Positions 38,933 through 47,471 of a stretch of 64,000 bases of DNA are shown piece after piece; positions within the stretch are counted from its first letter, which is position 1; every line of letters starts with the position of its first letter. Made by a program: the position numbers and the translations under genes. The notes below the pieces were generated by a model, which was not told the origin of the DNA, ran no database searches, and worked only from the letters and a program-made list of their open reading frames with translations. This DNA is from Curtobacterium sp. MR_MD2014 (GTDB lineage: Bacteria > Actinomycetota > Actinomycetes > Actinomycetales > Microbacteriaceae), in assembly GCF_000772085.1 (NCBI RefSeq), contig NZ_CP009755.1, forward strand, positions 2,170,001-2,234,000. The letters run 5' to 3'.

Positions 38933-40411
38933 TCAGTACCGGTAGTGGTCCGGCTTGTAGGGGCCCTCGACGGGCACACCGATGTAGGCGGCCTGCTCCG
39001 GCCGGAGCTCGGTGAGCCGGACCCCGAGGGCGTCGAGGTGCAGGCGCGCGACCTTCTCGTCCAGGTGCTTCGGCAGCACGGAGACCCCCGTCGGGTACTC
39101 CTCGCGCCTCGTGTGCAGTTCGATCTGCGCCAGGACCTGGTTCGTGAACGAGTTGCTCATCACGAACGAGGGGTGCCCCGTCGCGTTGCCGAGGTTCATC
39201 AGCCGCCCCTCGCTCAGCACCAGGACCGAGCGGCCGTTCGGCAGCCGCCACTCGTGCACCTGCGGCTTGATCTCGACCTTCTCGACCCCCGGCAGCGCCT
39301 CGAGCCCCGCCATGTCGATCTCGTTGTCGAAGTGTCCGACGTTCGCGACGACCGCCAGGTGCTTCAGCGCGAGCACCTCGTCGACCCCGACGACGCCGAG
39401 GTTGCCGGTGCAGGTCACCACGATGTCGACCTCGCCGGCGACGTCCGCCAGCCGGGCGACCTGGTAGCCGTCCATCGCCGCCTGCAGTGCGCAGATCGGG
39501 TCGACCTCGGACACGACGACCCGGGCGCCCTGGCCGCGGAGCGCCTCGGCGGCGCCCTTGCCGACGTCTCCGTAGCCCACGACGAAGGCGACCTTGCCGC
39601 CGATGAGCACGTCGGTGGCCCGGTTGAGCCCGTCGGGCAGCGAGTGCCGGATGCCGTACTTGTTGTCGAACTTGGACTTCGTCACCGAGTCGTTGACGTT
39701 GATCGCCGGGAAGCGCAGCTCGCCCTTCCGAGCGAGCTCGTACAACCGGTGCACGCCCGTGGTGGTCTCCTCGGTGACGCCCTGCACCTCGGCCGCGATG
39801 CGGGTCCAGCGGTCGGTGGAGCGCTCGAGCGACGCGGCGACGGTCGCGAGCACGATCCGCCACTCGGCGCTCGCGTCGGCCCCCGGCTCCGGAGCACGTC
39901 CGGCGGCCTCGGCGTCCGCACCGGTGTGCAGGAGCATCGTCGCGTCCCCGCCGTCGTCGAGGATGAGGTTCGGCCCCGTCCACGACTCCCCCGCGGCAGC
40001 AGCCTCGGCGCTCCAGTCGAAGATGCGGTCGGTGCACCACCAGTACTCGTCGAGCGTCTCGCCCTTCCACGCGAACACCGGGACGCCCGCGGGTGACGCC
40101 GGTGTCCCCGTCGGCCCCACAGCGACCGCCGCGGCGGCCTCGTCCTGCGTGGAGAAGATGTTGCAGCTCGCCCAACGGACCTGCGCGCCGAGGGCGACGA
40201 GGGTCTCGATGAGGACCGCGGTCTGGACCGTCATGTGCAGGGACCCGGCGATCCGCGCACCGGCGAGCGGCTGCGACGGCCCGAACTCCTGACGCAGGGC
40301 CATCAGGCCCGGCATCTCGTTCTCGGCCAGGCGGATCTGGTGGCGACCCGCCTCGGCGAGGGCGAGGTCGGCGACGCGGAACGGGGCGGCGGTGCGGGTC
40401 TCGGTCGACAT
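38933..40411 (-). CDS. ahcY: S-adenosylhomocysteinase
   Basis: Hydrolyses S-adenosylhomocysteine to adenosine and homocysteine, clearing the inhibitor of methyltransferases. The 492 residues are the long actinobacterial type with an insertion after about residue 150. The NAD-binding motif GYGDVGKG, the segments [20 protein letters not shown] (here [17 protein letters not shown]) and the C-terminal KPDHYRY ending are diagnostic. The ATG follows a CAGACT box by six bases. It lies near mtrA, as in M. tuberculosis (sahH), but with the MoxR cluster inserted. Confidence 0.97.
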   Translation of the reverse strand: MSTETRTAAPFRVADLALAEAGRHQIRLAENEMPGLMALRQEFGPSQPLAGARIAGSLHMTVQTAVLIETLVALGAQVRWASCNIFSTQDEAAAAVAVGPTGTPASPAGVPVFAWKGETLDEYWWCTDRIFDWSAEAAAAGESWTGPNLILDDGGDATMLLHTGADAEAAGRAPEPGADASAEWRIVLATVAASLERSTDRWTRIAAEVQGVTEETTTGVHRLYELARKGELRFPAINVNDSVTKSKFDNKYGIRHSLPDGLNRATDVLIGGKVAFVVGYGDVGKGAAEALRGQGARVVVSEVDPICALQAAMDGYQVARLADVAGEVDIVVTCTGNLGVVGVDEVLALKHLAVVANVGHFDNEIDMAGLEALPGVEKVEIKPQVHEWRLPNGRSVLVLSEGRLMNLGNATGHPSFVMSNSFTNQVLAQIELHTRREEYPTGVSVLPKHLDEKVARLHLDALGVRLTELRPEQAAYIGVPVEGPYKPDHYRY

Positions 40412-40417
40412 GGCGTC

Positions 40418-40423
40418 AGTCTG
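40418..40423 (-). promoter_or_regulatory. Candidate -10 box of ahcY (leaderless)
   Basis: CAGACT on the minus strand, six bases from the ATG at 40411. The rest of the gap to 40598 shows only a GGGCCTCCAGGCC palindrome near 40470. Confidence 0.4.
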
Positions 40424-40597
40424 GCACGCCGGGAGGCGCAGACCGTCAGACGACGTCACGGACGTCGGGCGGGCCTCCAGGCCGAACCGGGAGACGCTGG
40501 ACGGACCGACTCACCTCCGGCGGGCGGGCCACCGGAACCGACGCACGCGGCGGCCGTCGCTCGGCGGCGTGGGCCACCGGGACCGCGGTGCGCGGCC

Positions 40598-40822
40598 TCA
40601 GTCGGCGGGCGCTGCGTCCCGCCGGATCGGTTCGCGCCGCACGACGTCCCAGCCGCGGGGCACGCGCAGGCGGGCCGCGTGGCGGGCGCAGAGGTCGTAC
40701 CCGTGCGGCTCGACACGGGTGGAGAGGGGCCCGACGACGACCATGGAGTCGCCGTAGTCGTACGTCAGGGTCGCCGAGGCGCTCGCGCCACAGGCGACCT
40801 TGCTGCAGATCCGTACGTCCAT
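40598..40822 (-). CDS. DUF3499 family protein
   Basis: Small protein of 74 residues. Three cysteines (CSKVACG near 6-11 and DLCARHAARL near 43-52) and a histidine could form a zinc site. The segments ATLTYDYGDSMVVVGPLSTRVEPHGYDLC and PRGWDVVR match, from memory, the actinobacterial DUF3499 family. The function is unknown. The ATG at 40822 lies ten bases after a TAGGGT box, so the leader is at most a few bases. It is divergent from the metallopeptidase-family gene, a conserved pairing. Confidence 0.9.
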   Translation of the reverse strand: MDVRICSKVACGASASATLTYDYGDSMVVVGPLSTRVEPHGYDLCARHAARLRVPRGWDVVRREPIRRDAAPAD

Positions 40823-40902
40823 ACCGGCACCGACCCTACCGGGCGCACCACCGCGACGGCCTGCCGAGGGCCGACGCCGGGGTCGGCCACGCCCTCGCCG
40901 CG

Positions 40903-40908
40903 TACGAT
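40903..40908 (+). promoter_or_regulatory. Predicted -10 box of the metallopeptidase-family gene (leaderless)
   Basis: TACGAT ends six bases before the ATG at 40915. Confidence 0.5.
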
Positions 40909-40914
40909 GGCGGG

Positions 40915-41355
40915 ATGCGTCGGAAGCACCCCACCGTCACCCCCGTCGACCGCGCCCGTGGTCGGTCACGGCACGGACGCGGTGGCCGGTCGAGTGTCAC
41001 CGGACCGGAGCTCGCGCCCGTCATCACGCGCGCCGAGACGTTCGACCGCATCGTCGGCGACACCGCCCACTACCTGGTGGGGCTCTGGCCGGACGAGCTC
41101 GCCGGGGTGGTGTTCCAGGTGGCCGACATGCCGACCGACCAGACGCTGCCGGACCGCCTCCCCCGCTGGCGGGTCGACCGCGGCGACCGGCGCGTGACGC
41201 TGTTCCGGATCCCTGTCGAGCGGGTCACCCGGAGTCCGGAGAAGGACGACACGGACCGCCGCGTGATCATCGAGACCGCGGTGTTCCGTGCGGTCGGCGA
41301 GCTCATCGACAAGGACCCGTGGGACCTGGCTCCCGACCGGTACCGCCACTGGTGA
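40915..41355 (+). CDS. Metallopeptidase-family (DUF1025-like) protein lacking the zinc motif
   Basis: Protein of 146 residues related to the PF06262 minimal zincin family. A basic N-terminus (RARGRSRHGRGGRSS) precedes the domain (about 38-146): ETFDRIVGDTAHYLVGLWPDELAGVVFQVADMP, RVTLFRIPVERV and a final helix. Where the family has HEXXH this protein reads IIETAVFRAVGELIDKDPWD, without either histidine, so it is not expected to be an active protease. Actinobacterial homologues beside DUF3499 share this feature, as I recall. The tail DRYRHW is duplicated in the DNA just after the stop. Confidence 0.82.
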   Translation: MRRKHPTVTPVDRARGRSRHGRGGRSSVTGPELAPVITRAETFDRIVGDTAHYLVGLWPDELAGVVFQVADMPTDQTLPDRLPRWRVDRGDRRVTLFRIPVERVTRSPEKDDTDRRVIIETAVFRAVGELIDKDPWDLAPDRYRHW

Positions 41356-41499
41356 CCGACACGGACCAGCACCCACGGCCGGACCCGGCACCCGACCGGT
41401 ACCGCCACCGGTGACCGACAGGGACGACGCGCCGGTCGGGCACCGCCACCGCTGACCGACGGGCCCCGGCGTCAGGGGTAGACGGCGTCAGGGGTAGAC
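41334..41499. repeat. Duplicated gene tails between two convergent genes
   Basis: The last codons and stop of the metallopeptidase-family gene (CCGGTACCGCCACTGGTGAC) recur twice in degenerate form up to about 41458. Next, a perfect 16-bp tandem duplication GGCGTCAGGGGTAGAC (41468-41483 and 41484-41499) covers the stop codon of the DUF5719 gene. Extra copies lie downstream of both stops and are not translated. Confidence 0.8.
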
Positions 41500-42891
41500 G
41501 CGCACCGGGGTCGAGACCTCCGTCGCCGGCCGCACCGGGAAGCCGGCGATGCCGTCGTCCGCGTCGTAGCTGACGCCCGCGACGAGCCCCTCGGCGCCGG
41601 TGAGCTCGAGCTGCGTCGACACGGGGACCTGCACGGTGGCCGTGCTGCCCGAGGCGACGTCCACCTCCTGCTCACGGTCCCCCGAGGTGATCGTCACCGT
41701 CGCGTCCGACCGCGTCGGGTTGACGAGGTTCATCCGCGACCCGCCGCCGGGCGCGACCGCGGTCACGACACGGTCGCCGAGGGGCTCCGCGGACGCGAAC
41801 CAGCCGAGGTCGGTCCGACCGTCGTCGGTCGGCTTCGTGGTGCGGGCCCCCGCGACGAGCGGCTCCGTCGACGTCACCGTGAGCGAGTACCGCCCGTCCG
41901 GGAAGTCGTCGAGGGCGACGTCGGTGACGACCCCGGGCTCAGCGGTCGCGTTCACCGTCGAACCGCCGCCGTCCGCCGTCGTGATGCCGACGGTCACGCG
42001 TGCAGCGCGGTCGCCGGGGACGAACAGGCGGAGCACCGGGGTGGCGTCCTCGGTGTCGTCCCCGCGCTGCGCCTCCTCGGCGCCGCTCAGCACGACCGCG
42101 GGGATCACCTGCGTCCGCGCCGGTGCGGCGCCGCCGGAGACGACGTCGTAGCCGCCCGGGGTCAGCGTCCGCACGATGCTCTCCTGCATGTGCGCGACGA
42201 TCTGCCCGCCGGACGAGGTCACGTGCACGACCGTCGATCCCTGGTCGGCGACGAAACCGGACAGCGGCACGACCTTCTGCGTGTTCGGTGCGACCACGAT
42301 GCCGGTGGTCCCGGGCGCCTGCACGGTACCGGAGGCGTCGAACACGTCGAGGTCCACGGTGGCGTTGACGTCCGTCGGGTTCGACAGCGTGATGAGGCTG
42401 GTCCGGCCGGTCTCGGTGGAGCCGCCGACAAGCCAGGTCGACTGGCCGGGGTCGTCGCAGGACGCCGCGCCGAAGCCGACGAGGTCCCCCGACGACACGC
42501 TCTGCGAGGTGCTGCCGGCGACCTGCGGCGTGCTGTCACCGGCGGGCGCGGTGAGGAGCTGGGGGTCGCTGCCGCCGGTGGTCGACGAGCCGAGGGTCGA
42601 CCGGTCGACGGTGCTGCCGGTGGTGCCGGTCGCGACCTCCGACGACCCGACGGTGCTGGCCGTCGTCGCGTCGTTCCCGGACTCGTCCGAGAGCCGCAGC
42701 GCGCTGCCGGCGCACACACGCTCGGCGTCGGCGGGCACCGGTGTGACGAGTCGCCCGGCCGGGCGGAGCGCGGTGCTCTCGGTGCCGATCGCGTGCGCGG
42801 CCGTCACGGCACCGGCGGCGACTACCACGGCGACCGCGGTCGCGGTCCCGCGGACGACCCACCGTCGGACGGACCGGTGCTCGGTGCTCAT
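41488..42891 (-). CDS. DUF5719 exported/anchored protein
   Basis: Predicted surface protein of 467 residues. The N-terminus has a signal anchor (RRWVVRGTATAVAVVVAAGAVTAAHA). A Ser/Thr/Gly-rich low-complexity zone (about 75-135) leads into a beta-rich domain with the repeated theme SLITLSNPTDVNATVDLDVF and SRMNLVNPTRSDATVTI, typical of DUF5719. Its function is unknown. The ATG overlaps the stop of the upstream membrane glycosyltransferase in ATGA, so the two are translated together and probably work in the same envelope process. Confidence 0.88.
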   Translation of the reverse strand: MSTEHRSVRRWVVRGTATAVAVVVAAGAVTAAHAIGTESTALRPAGRLVTPVPADAERVCAGSALRLSDESGNDATTASTVGSSEVATGTTGSTVDRSTLGSSTTGGSDPQLLTAPAGDSTPQVAGSTSQSVSSGDLVGFGAASCDDPGQSTWLVGGSTETGRTSLITLSNPTDVNATVDLDVFDASGTVQAPGTTGIVVAPNTQKVVPLSGFVADQGSTVVHVTSSGGQIVAHMQESIVRTLTPGGYDVVSGGAAPARTQVIPAVVLSGAEEAQRGDDTEDATPVLRLFVPGDRAARVTVGITTADGGGSTVNATAEPGVVTDVALDDFPDGRYSLTVTSTEPLVAGARTTKPTDDGRTDLGWFASAEPLGDRVVTAVAPGGGSRMNLVNPTRSDATVTITSGDREQEVDVASGSTATVQVPVSTQLELTGAEGLVAGVSYDADDGIAGFPVRPATEVSTPVRVYP

Positions 42892-45767
42892 TCGTCGCGC
42901 TCCTCGTCGAAGGTGGTGGCGGGTTCCTCGGCCTCGATGACGTTCGAGGTGGCACGGCGGCGACGCGGTGCGGTCGGGACGGCGAGCAGGGCCGCGGCGC
43001 CGAAGACCACGCCGAGCACGAGAAGGTACAGCACGTGCGTCGCCTGGGTCGCGGCCGAACCGGTGGACACCCGGTCGACGTCCCCCTCGTAGTGGAAGAG
43101 CCGACCGGAGGTGGTCTCGCCGATGCTCGTGAACCGGGCGTCCTGGCCGATCGCTCCGGCCGCACGGTCGTGCACCTGCTGCGCCGCGTCGGCGTCCGGT
43201 GCGTCGTCGAGCAGCACGAACGAGATGCCGAGCTCGCGGAGCGCGGGTTCGGGGTCGTACCCGCTGCGGCTGGCGAGGTTCCCGGCGAGCGTCGCCAGCT
43301 GCGCGCCCGACCTGCTGAGGCGGAGCGCGGTGGAGTCGAGCGTCGTCTGGTCGTCGAGCGTCGAGCCCTGGCCGCGTTCGAGCGACACCGCGAGGGAGCC
43401 GTCGGTCTGCGGGTCGACCACGAGCGTGCCGACGTCCGGGTTGGCCTGGGCCTCGGCGTTCACGTAGGCGCTCAGGACCCGTCCGGTGGTCGGCTGCAGG
43501 AGCGTGTCACCGAGGGTGGACGCGGCGAAGGCGGGGGTGACCGCGACCCCGGCGAACACCGCCGCGACGAGTGCGGTGACCGGGGCGGTCCGCGGCAGCA
43601 CGTCGATGCCGATCGACGCCGCGAGCACGATGCCGAGCGCCGTCACGGACAGGGCGCTGCCGGGCCAGACGATCGTCGTGGTCGAACCGACCCCGGTGAC
43701 GGTGAGGTGGGTCGCACCGAAGGCCGTCGCGTAGCCGAGGAGCGCCAGGACGAGCGCCGCACCGGCGACGGCCCAGCGGTGTCCGAGGAGCGCCCCGACC
43801 GCGAGCATGACGACCGGCAGCGCGAGGACGGCCATCGCGACGGGCAGGACCGACGCCGCGAGCCCGAGGGGCGTCGTCGCGGGGAGCCACCCGCTCCAGT
43901 CCGGCAGCGGCTGCCCGACCGCGAGCTGGAGCGCCGAGGGGGCGCGCGTGGCGGAGGGGACGCCCGGGTCCGCGAACACGGCGAGCGGGTTGCCGCGGGC
44001 GACCTGCGCCAGGACGAGCGGCAGGAAGAGCACGGCGGCGGGGACCGGGATGAAGACCCGACGGTGCGCACGCCGCCAGCCGACGACGAGGGACACGACC
44101 CACCCGACCAGCAGGACCGGCAGCAGCGACGGCGCCGAGGCCGCGACGACCGCGAAGAGCAGCGACGCGCCGGACGCCCATGCCCACGAGCGGTGCGCCT
44201 CGAGCACCGCCAGCAGCAGCCACGGGAGCAGCACGTGCGCGATGACGGCCCCGAGGTGTCCGGTCGTGACGGCGCCGACGAGCGTCGGGGTGATCGTGTA
44301 CAGCGCGGCACCGACGACGGGCACCCAGGTGCGGGTGGTGACCTTGCGGACCACGAACCAGGCGCCGAGCGCGGCGAGCGGGAACGAGAGCAGGAGCACG
44401 ACCACGACCGAGGTCGACGGCGACCAGGCGGTGATCGAGCCGAGCACGGCGAGCACGGCGGCGAACGGGTCGCTCGGGCCGGTGGAGCCGGTCCCGACCG
44501 AGTGCCAGCCGTAGCCGACGTTCTGCCACAGCCGCCCGACCGAGGTGCTGAGCGGCAGGAGTCCGCCGCCCGTGACCGCGGGGGTGCCGAGCAGCGGGTA
44601 CAGCGTCACCACGCTGAGCGCGGCCGCCGCGAGCACGACCCACACGCCGCCGTCGCCGAGGAACGACGCCCGCGCGATCGGGGCGTCCTCGACGCGGGCG
44701 AGTTCGACGTCGCGCGAGGTGGTCCGTCGCTCGTGCACCCGGCGCCAGCTGACACGGAGGGGCTCGATGGCCGCCCACCCGACCCGACGGGTCCGCGCGG
44801 CGTTCGCCCGCGCTCGTCGGACGCCGCCACCGAAGGCCACGGCGAGGGCGGCGGCGAGTTCACCGGAGACCGCGGCGGGGTGCTTCGCGACGAGGTGGCC
44901 GACGGCCCGGACGAGCGCGGTCGGCACGAGCAGCAGCCAGTGCAACCAGAGCAGCCCGGCGGGGGCGTACGTCAGCCGGCGGTGCAGTTGCGCCTGGCGG
45001 TGCAGGCGCACGCGCCGCCCCTCGGAGACGCGCTTGCGGCCGAACTCCTCGATCGGTCCGGCACTCGTCACGCGGGCCTCGGGCACCACGGCGACGCGGT
45101 GTCCGGCGAGGCGCGCACGGATGCAGAGGTCGAGCGCGGCGTCGACGTCCGGCAGCGCCGGGTCGAAGCCGCGGAGTTCGCGCCAGACCGAGCGGCGCAC
45201 GAGCATGCCGGCGGCGGACACGCCCATCACGTCGGTGTGCCGGTCGTGCTGGCCCTGGTCGAGCTCGTCCTGCACGAGGGCCAGCGATCGGCCGGCGCGC
45301 GTCGTGCTCTCCCCGAACGCACGGATCCGTGCGGGGTCGTCCGTGTCGACGAGCTTCGGCCCGGCGACCACGACGGACGGCGCGATCTCGACCGCGGAGA
45401 GCATCTCGGCGAGTGCGGTCGGTGCCGGAGCGTTGTCGTGTCCGAGCAGCCACAGCCACTCGTCGGGCGCTGCGTCGGTCCCGTCGTCGCCGTCGGCGGT
45501 CGGCGCTTCGCGCTCCCCCGCCGCGACGGCCTCGCCGAAGGGGCGCCCGGCGGGCAGGCGCACGAGCCCGGCGGACCCGCCCAGGGCGAGCTCGGCCGTC
45601 GACCCGTCGGTGGAACCGACGTCGACGACGACCAGGTTGTCGGGGTGCCGGGTCTGGGCGACGAGGGCGTCCAGGGTCCGGTCGAGGTGCTCGCCGCCGT
45701 TCGCGGTCACGAGGACCGCGGTGACGCGGGGCTGGGCGGACCGGGGCTGCGCGGGACTGGGCTGCAT
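42888..45767 (-). CDS. Large membrane protein with N-terminal GT2 glycosyltransferase domain
   Basis: Protein of 959 residues. The N-terminal GT-A domain (about 12-240) shows VTAVLVTANGGEHLDRTLDALVAQTRHPDNLVVVDVGSTDGS and a GHDNAPAP donor-site segment; the C-terminal part (about 370-930) has a dozen or more membrane spans. It is probably a polyprenol-linked or lipid-linked envelope glycosyltransferase; acceptor and donor are unknown. The ATG at 45767 is used because a TAGAGT box (45779-45784) overlaps the alternative GTG at 45779. It is co-transcribed with DUF5719 and follows whiB2. Confidence 0.86.
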   Translation of the reverse strand: MQPSPAQPRSAQPRVTAVLVTANGGEHLDRTLDALVAQTRHPDNLVVVDVGSTDGSTAELALGGSAGLVRLPAGRPFGEAVAAGEREAPTADGDDGTDAAPDEWLWLLGHDNAPAPTALAEMLSAVEIAPSVVVAGPKLVDTDDPARIRAFGESTTRAGRSLALVQDELDQGQHDRHTDVMGVSAAGMLVRRSVWRELRGFDPALPDVDAALDLCIRARLAGHRVAVVPEARVTSAGPIEEFGRKRVSEGRRVRLHRQAQLHRRLTYAPAGLLWLHWLLLVPTALVRAVGHLVAKHPAAVSGELAAALAVAFGGGVRRARANAARTRRVGWAAIEPLRVSWRRVHERRTTSRDVELARVEDAPIARASFLGDGGVWVVLAAAALSVVTLYPLLGTPAVTGGGLLPLSTSVGRLWQNVGYGWHSVGTGSTGPSDPFAAVLAVLGSITAWSPSTSVVVVLLLSFPLAALGAWFVVRKVTTRTWVPVVGAALYTITPTLVGAVTTGHLGAVIAHVLLPWLLLAVLEAHRSWAWASGASLLFAVVAASAPSLLPVLLVGWVVSLVVGWRRAHRRVFIPVPAAVLFLPLVLAQVARGNPLAVFADPGVPSATRAPSALQLAVGQPLPDWSGWLPATTPLGLAASVLPVAMAVLALPVVMLAVGALLGHRWAVAGAALVLALLGYATAFGATHLTVTGVGSTTTIVWPGSALSVTALGIVLAASIGIDVLPRTAPVTALVAAVFAGVAVTPAFAASTLGDTLLQPTTGRVLSAYVNAEAQANPDVGTLVVDPQTDGSLAVSLERGQGSTLDDQTTLDSTALRLSRSGAQLATLAGNLASRSGYDPEPALRELGISFVLLDDAPDADAAQQVHDRAAGAIGQDARFTSIGETTSGRLFHYEGDVDRVSTGSAATQATHVLYLLVLGVVFGAAALLAVPTAPRRRRATSNVIEAEEPATTFDEERDE

Positions 45768-45925
45768 GACGCGCGTCACTCTACGGTCTGGAGGCGCGGG
45801 ACCGGTCTGCGGGAACGGCGCGCCGTCAACCTGTGCGCACCATCAACGGACGGTGGGTGGCGGAGGCGGGACGCGCCTCCTGGCCGACCGACGCCCGTCG
45901 CGCTGCGCGCGGCGCGGTGGGTGCG

Positions 45926-46264
45926 TCAGGCGCGGCGGCGGAGCTTCCGGCGCTCGCGTTCGGAGAGGCCGCCCCAGATGCCGAAGCGCTCGTCGTTCTC
46001 GAGCGCGTACTCGAGGCACTGCGACCGGACCTCGCACGACCCGCAGATCTTCTTCGCCTCGCGGGTGGAGCCGCCCTTCTCGGGGAAGAACGCCTCGGGG
46101 TCGGTCTGGGCGCAGAGCGAGTCGACCTGCCACGACAGCGGGTTCTCCTCGTCGCCCTCGGCACGGCGGACACCGGGGACACCGAGCGACACCGGGTCGA
46201 CGTGCCAGTCCTCCGGCACGCCGGCGTGGAAGTCGGAACCGTTCACCCTGATCACCCCTGACAT
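45926..46264 (-). CDS. whiB2: WhiB2/WhmD-type [4Fe-4S] regulator
   Basis: WhiB protein required for septation in studied actinobacteria. The C-terminal domain contains C51, C74, C77 and C83 (CAQTDPEAFF, CGSCEVRSQC), GIWGG at 95-99 and the basic tail RERRKLRRRA. FFPEKGGSTREAKKIC is nearly identical, from memory, to M. tuberculosis WhiB2. The N-terminal 45 residues are longer than in that protein. Start: ATG at 46264, preferred over an in-frame TTG at 46282. Both lie downstream of the predicted transcript start. Confidence 0.93.
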   Translation of the reverse strand: MSGVIRVNGSDFHAGVPEDWHVDPVSLGVPGVRRAEGDEENPLSWQVDSLCAQTDPEAFFPEKGGSTREAKKICGSCEVRSQCLEYALENDERFGIWGGLSERERRKLRRRA

Positions 46265-46298
46265 GTCGACGACGGCCTGCAACGACCGAAGCCGCTGC

Positions 46299-46332
46299 CT
46301 GTAATTACAGCGGTGTGATTCCGTTCCGTCAA
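46299..46332 (-). promoter_or_regulatory. whiB2 promoter with palindrome over the -10 box
   Basis: On the minus strand TTGACG (46327-46332) and TGTAAT (46304-46309) are separated by exactly 17 bases, a good housekeeping sigma promoter. The perfect 12-bp palindrome CTGTAATTACAG (46299-46310) overlaps the -10 box, so a bound dimer would block RNA polymerase. The predicted start near 46297 leaves a leader of about 33 bases. Confidence 0.75.
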
Positions 46333-46365
46333 GTCGCGGATCATAGAAGGTGCTGACCGCTGCGG

Positions 46366-46425
46366 CGTGTCATGTCCCCCGTACGGGCGTGTCGCAGGCC
46401 GTCTGTCCGGCGATCGGGGGACACA
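46366..46425 (-). terminator. Hairpin downstream of galE
   Basis: GTCCCCC and GGGGGAC, extended by GTGT/ACAC, can pair across about 36 bases, 30 bases after the galE stop. A plausible terminator of galE before the whiB2 promoter; moderate support only. Confidence 0.45.
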
Positions 46426-46454
46426 CTGCGCACTCCCACCGCCGTGCCCGGGCC

Positions 46455-47417
46455 TCAGCCGACGCGGCGACGGGCCTCCCAGGCGCTGGACACCATCTCG
46501 TCGAGCGAGTGCCGCATCGCCCAGTCGAGGTCGCGCGCGGCGGCCTCGCCGGTCGCGACGATCCGGGCGGGGTCACCCGGACGCCGGGGCGCGACCTCGG
46601 GCTCGAACGCGATCCCGGTGCCCGATGCCATGGCGTCCATGATCTGCCGGACGCTCACGCCGTCCCCGCTGCCGAGGTTGTAGGCGCGCTCGAGCTGCTC
46701 GCCCGCCTCGAGCTTCTGCGCCGCGACGGCGTGCGAGTGCGCGAGGTCGGCGACGTGGATGTAGTCGCGGACGCAGGTGCCGTCCGGGGTGTCGTAGTCG
46801 TCGCCGTTGATGCGCGGCACCCGGCCGGCGAGCAGCGCCTCGAACACGAGCGGGAACAGGTTGTGGGGGCTGGCGTCGTACAGGTCCGGCTCCCCCGACC
46901 CGACGACGTTGAAGTAGCGGAGCGAGGTGGTCGCGAACCCGGCGGCGACCTCCATGTCCCGGAGCAGCCACTCGCCGATGAGCTTGGACTCGCCGTACGG
47001 CGACTCCGGTGCCTTCGGGGTGTCCTCGACGACGACGTCGACGTCGGGTGTGCCGTAGACCGCGGCGCTCGACGAGAACACGGCCTTGGTGACGCCGTTC
47101 TCCGCCATCGCCCGGAGCAGGGTCGCGGTACCGGTGACGTTCTGCTCGTAGGTGTGCAGCGGCCGCTCGACCGAGACGCCGGCGTACTTGAAGCCGGCGA
47201 CGTGCACGACGCCGGTCACCGCGTGCGCACGGAGGGTGCTGGCCAGCAGGTCGCCGTCCAGGATCGTCCCCTCGACGAACGGCACGTCCTCCGGCACGAA
47301 GGCACGGAACCCGCTCGACAGGTCGTCGAACGCGACGGTGTCGATCCCTGCGGCGCGCAGCGCGCGGACGACGTGGGACCCGATGTACCCGGCACCGCCG
47401 GTGACCAGCCAACTCAT
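46455..47417 (-). CDS. galE: UDP-glucose 4-epimerase
   Basis: Interconverts UDP-glucose and UDP-galactose. Extended short-chain dehydrogenase of 320 residues: NAD-binding GGAGYIG (7-13), catalytic Ser/Tyr-Lys in FSSSAAVYG and SPYGESK, and substrate-binding SLRYFNVVGSGEPD. The family usually has about 330 residues. The ATG lies seven bases after a TAGCGT box (47425-47430), so the mRNA is probably leaderless. Together with manA it can supply nucleotide-sugar precursors for the glycan locus to the right. Confidence 0.94.
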   Translation of the reverse strand: MSWLVTGGAGYIGSHVVRALRAAGIDTVAFDDLSSGFRAFVPEDVPFVEGTILDGDLLASTLRAHAVTGVVHVAGFKYAGVSVERPLHTYEQNVTGTATLLRAMAENGVTKAVFSSSAAVYGTPDVDVVVEDTPKAPESPYGESKLIGEWLLRDMEVAAGFATTSLRYFNVVGSGEPDLYDASPHNLFPLVFEALLAGRVPRINGDDYDTPDGTCVRDYIHVADLAHSHAVAAQKLEAGEQLERAYNLGSGDGVSVRQIMDAMASGTGIAFEPEVAPRRPGDPARIVATGEAAARDLDWAMRHSLDEMVSSAWEARRRVG

Positions 47418-47424
47418 GCTCGTC

Positions 47425-47430
47425 ACGCTA
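47425..47430 (-). promoter_or_regulatory. Predicted -10 box of galE (leaderless)
   Basis: TAGCGT on the minus strand, seven bases from the ATG at 47417. Confidence 0.5.
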
Positions 47431-47471
47431 GCGGACGGCACCGTCCCCTCGGGCTGCAGGCCGCTGCGTGT

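Noticed and set aside
40456-40487. GGGCCTCCAGGCC palindrome after ahcY start and a similar one near 26918
   Set aside because: Only two short matches and no consistent position; too little to call a repeat family.
45768-45779. GTG at 45779 as start of the large glycosyltransferase
   Set aside because: It lies inside a TAGAGT promoter box, so transcription would begin downstream; the ATG at 45767 is favoured.
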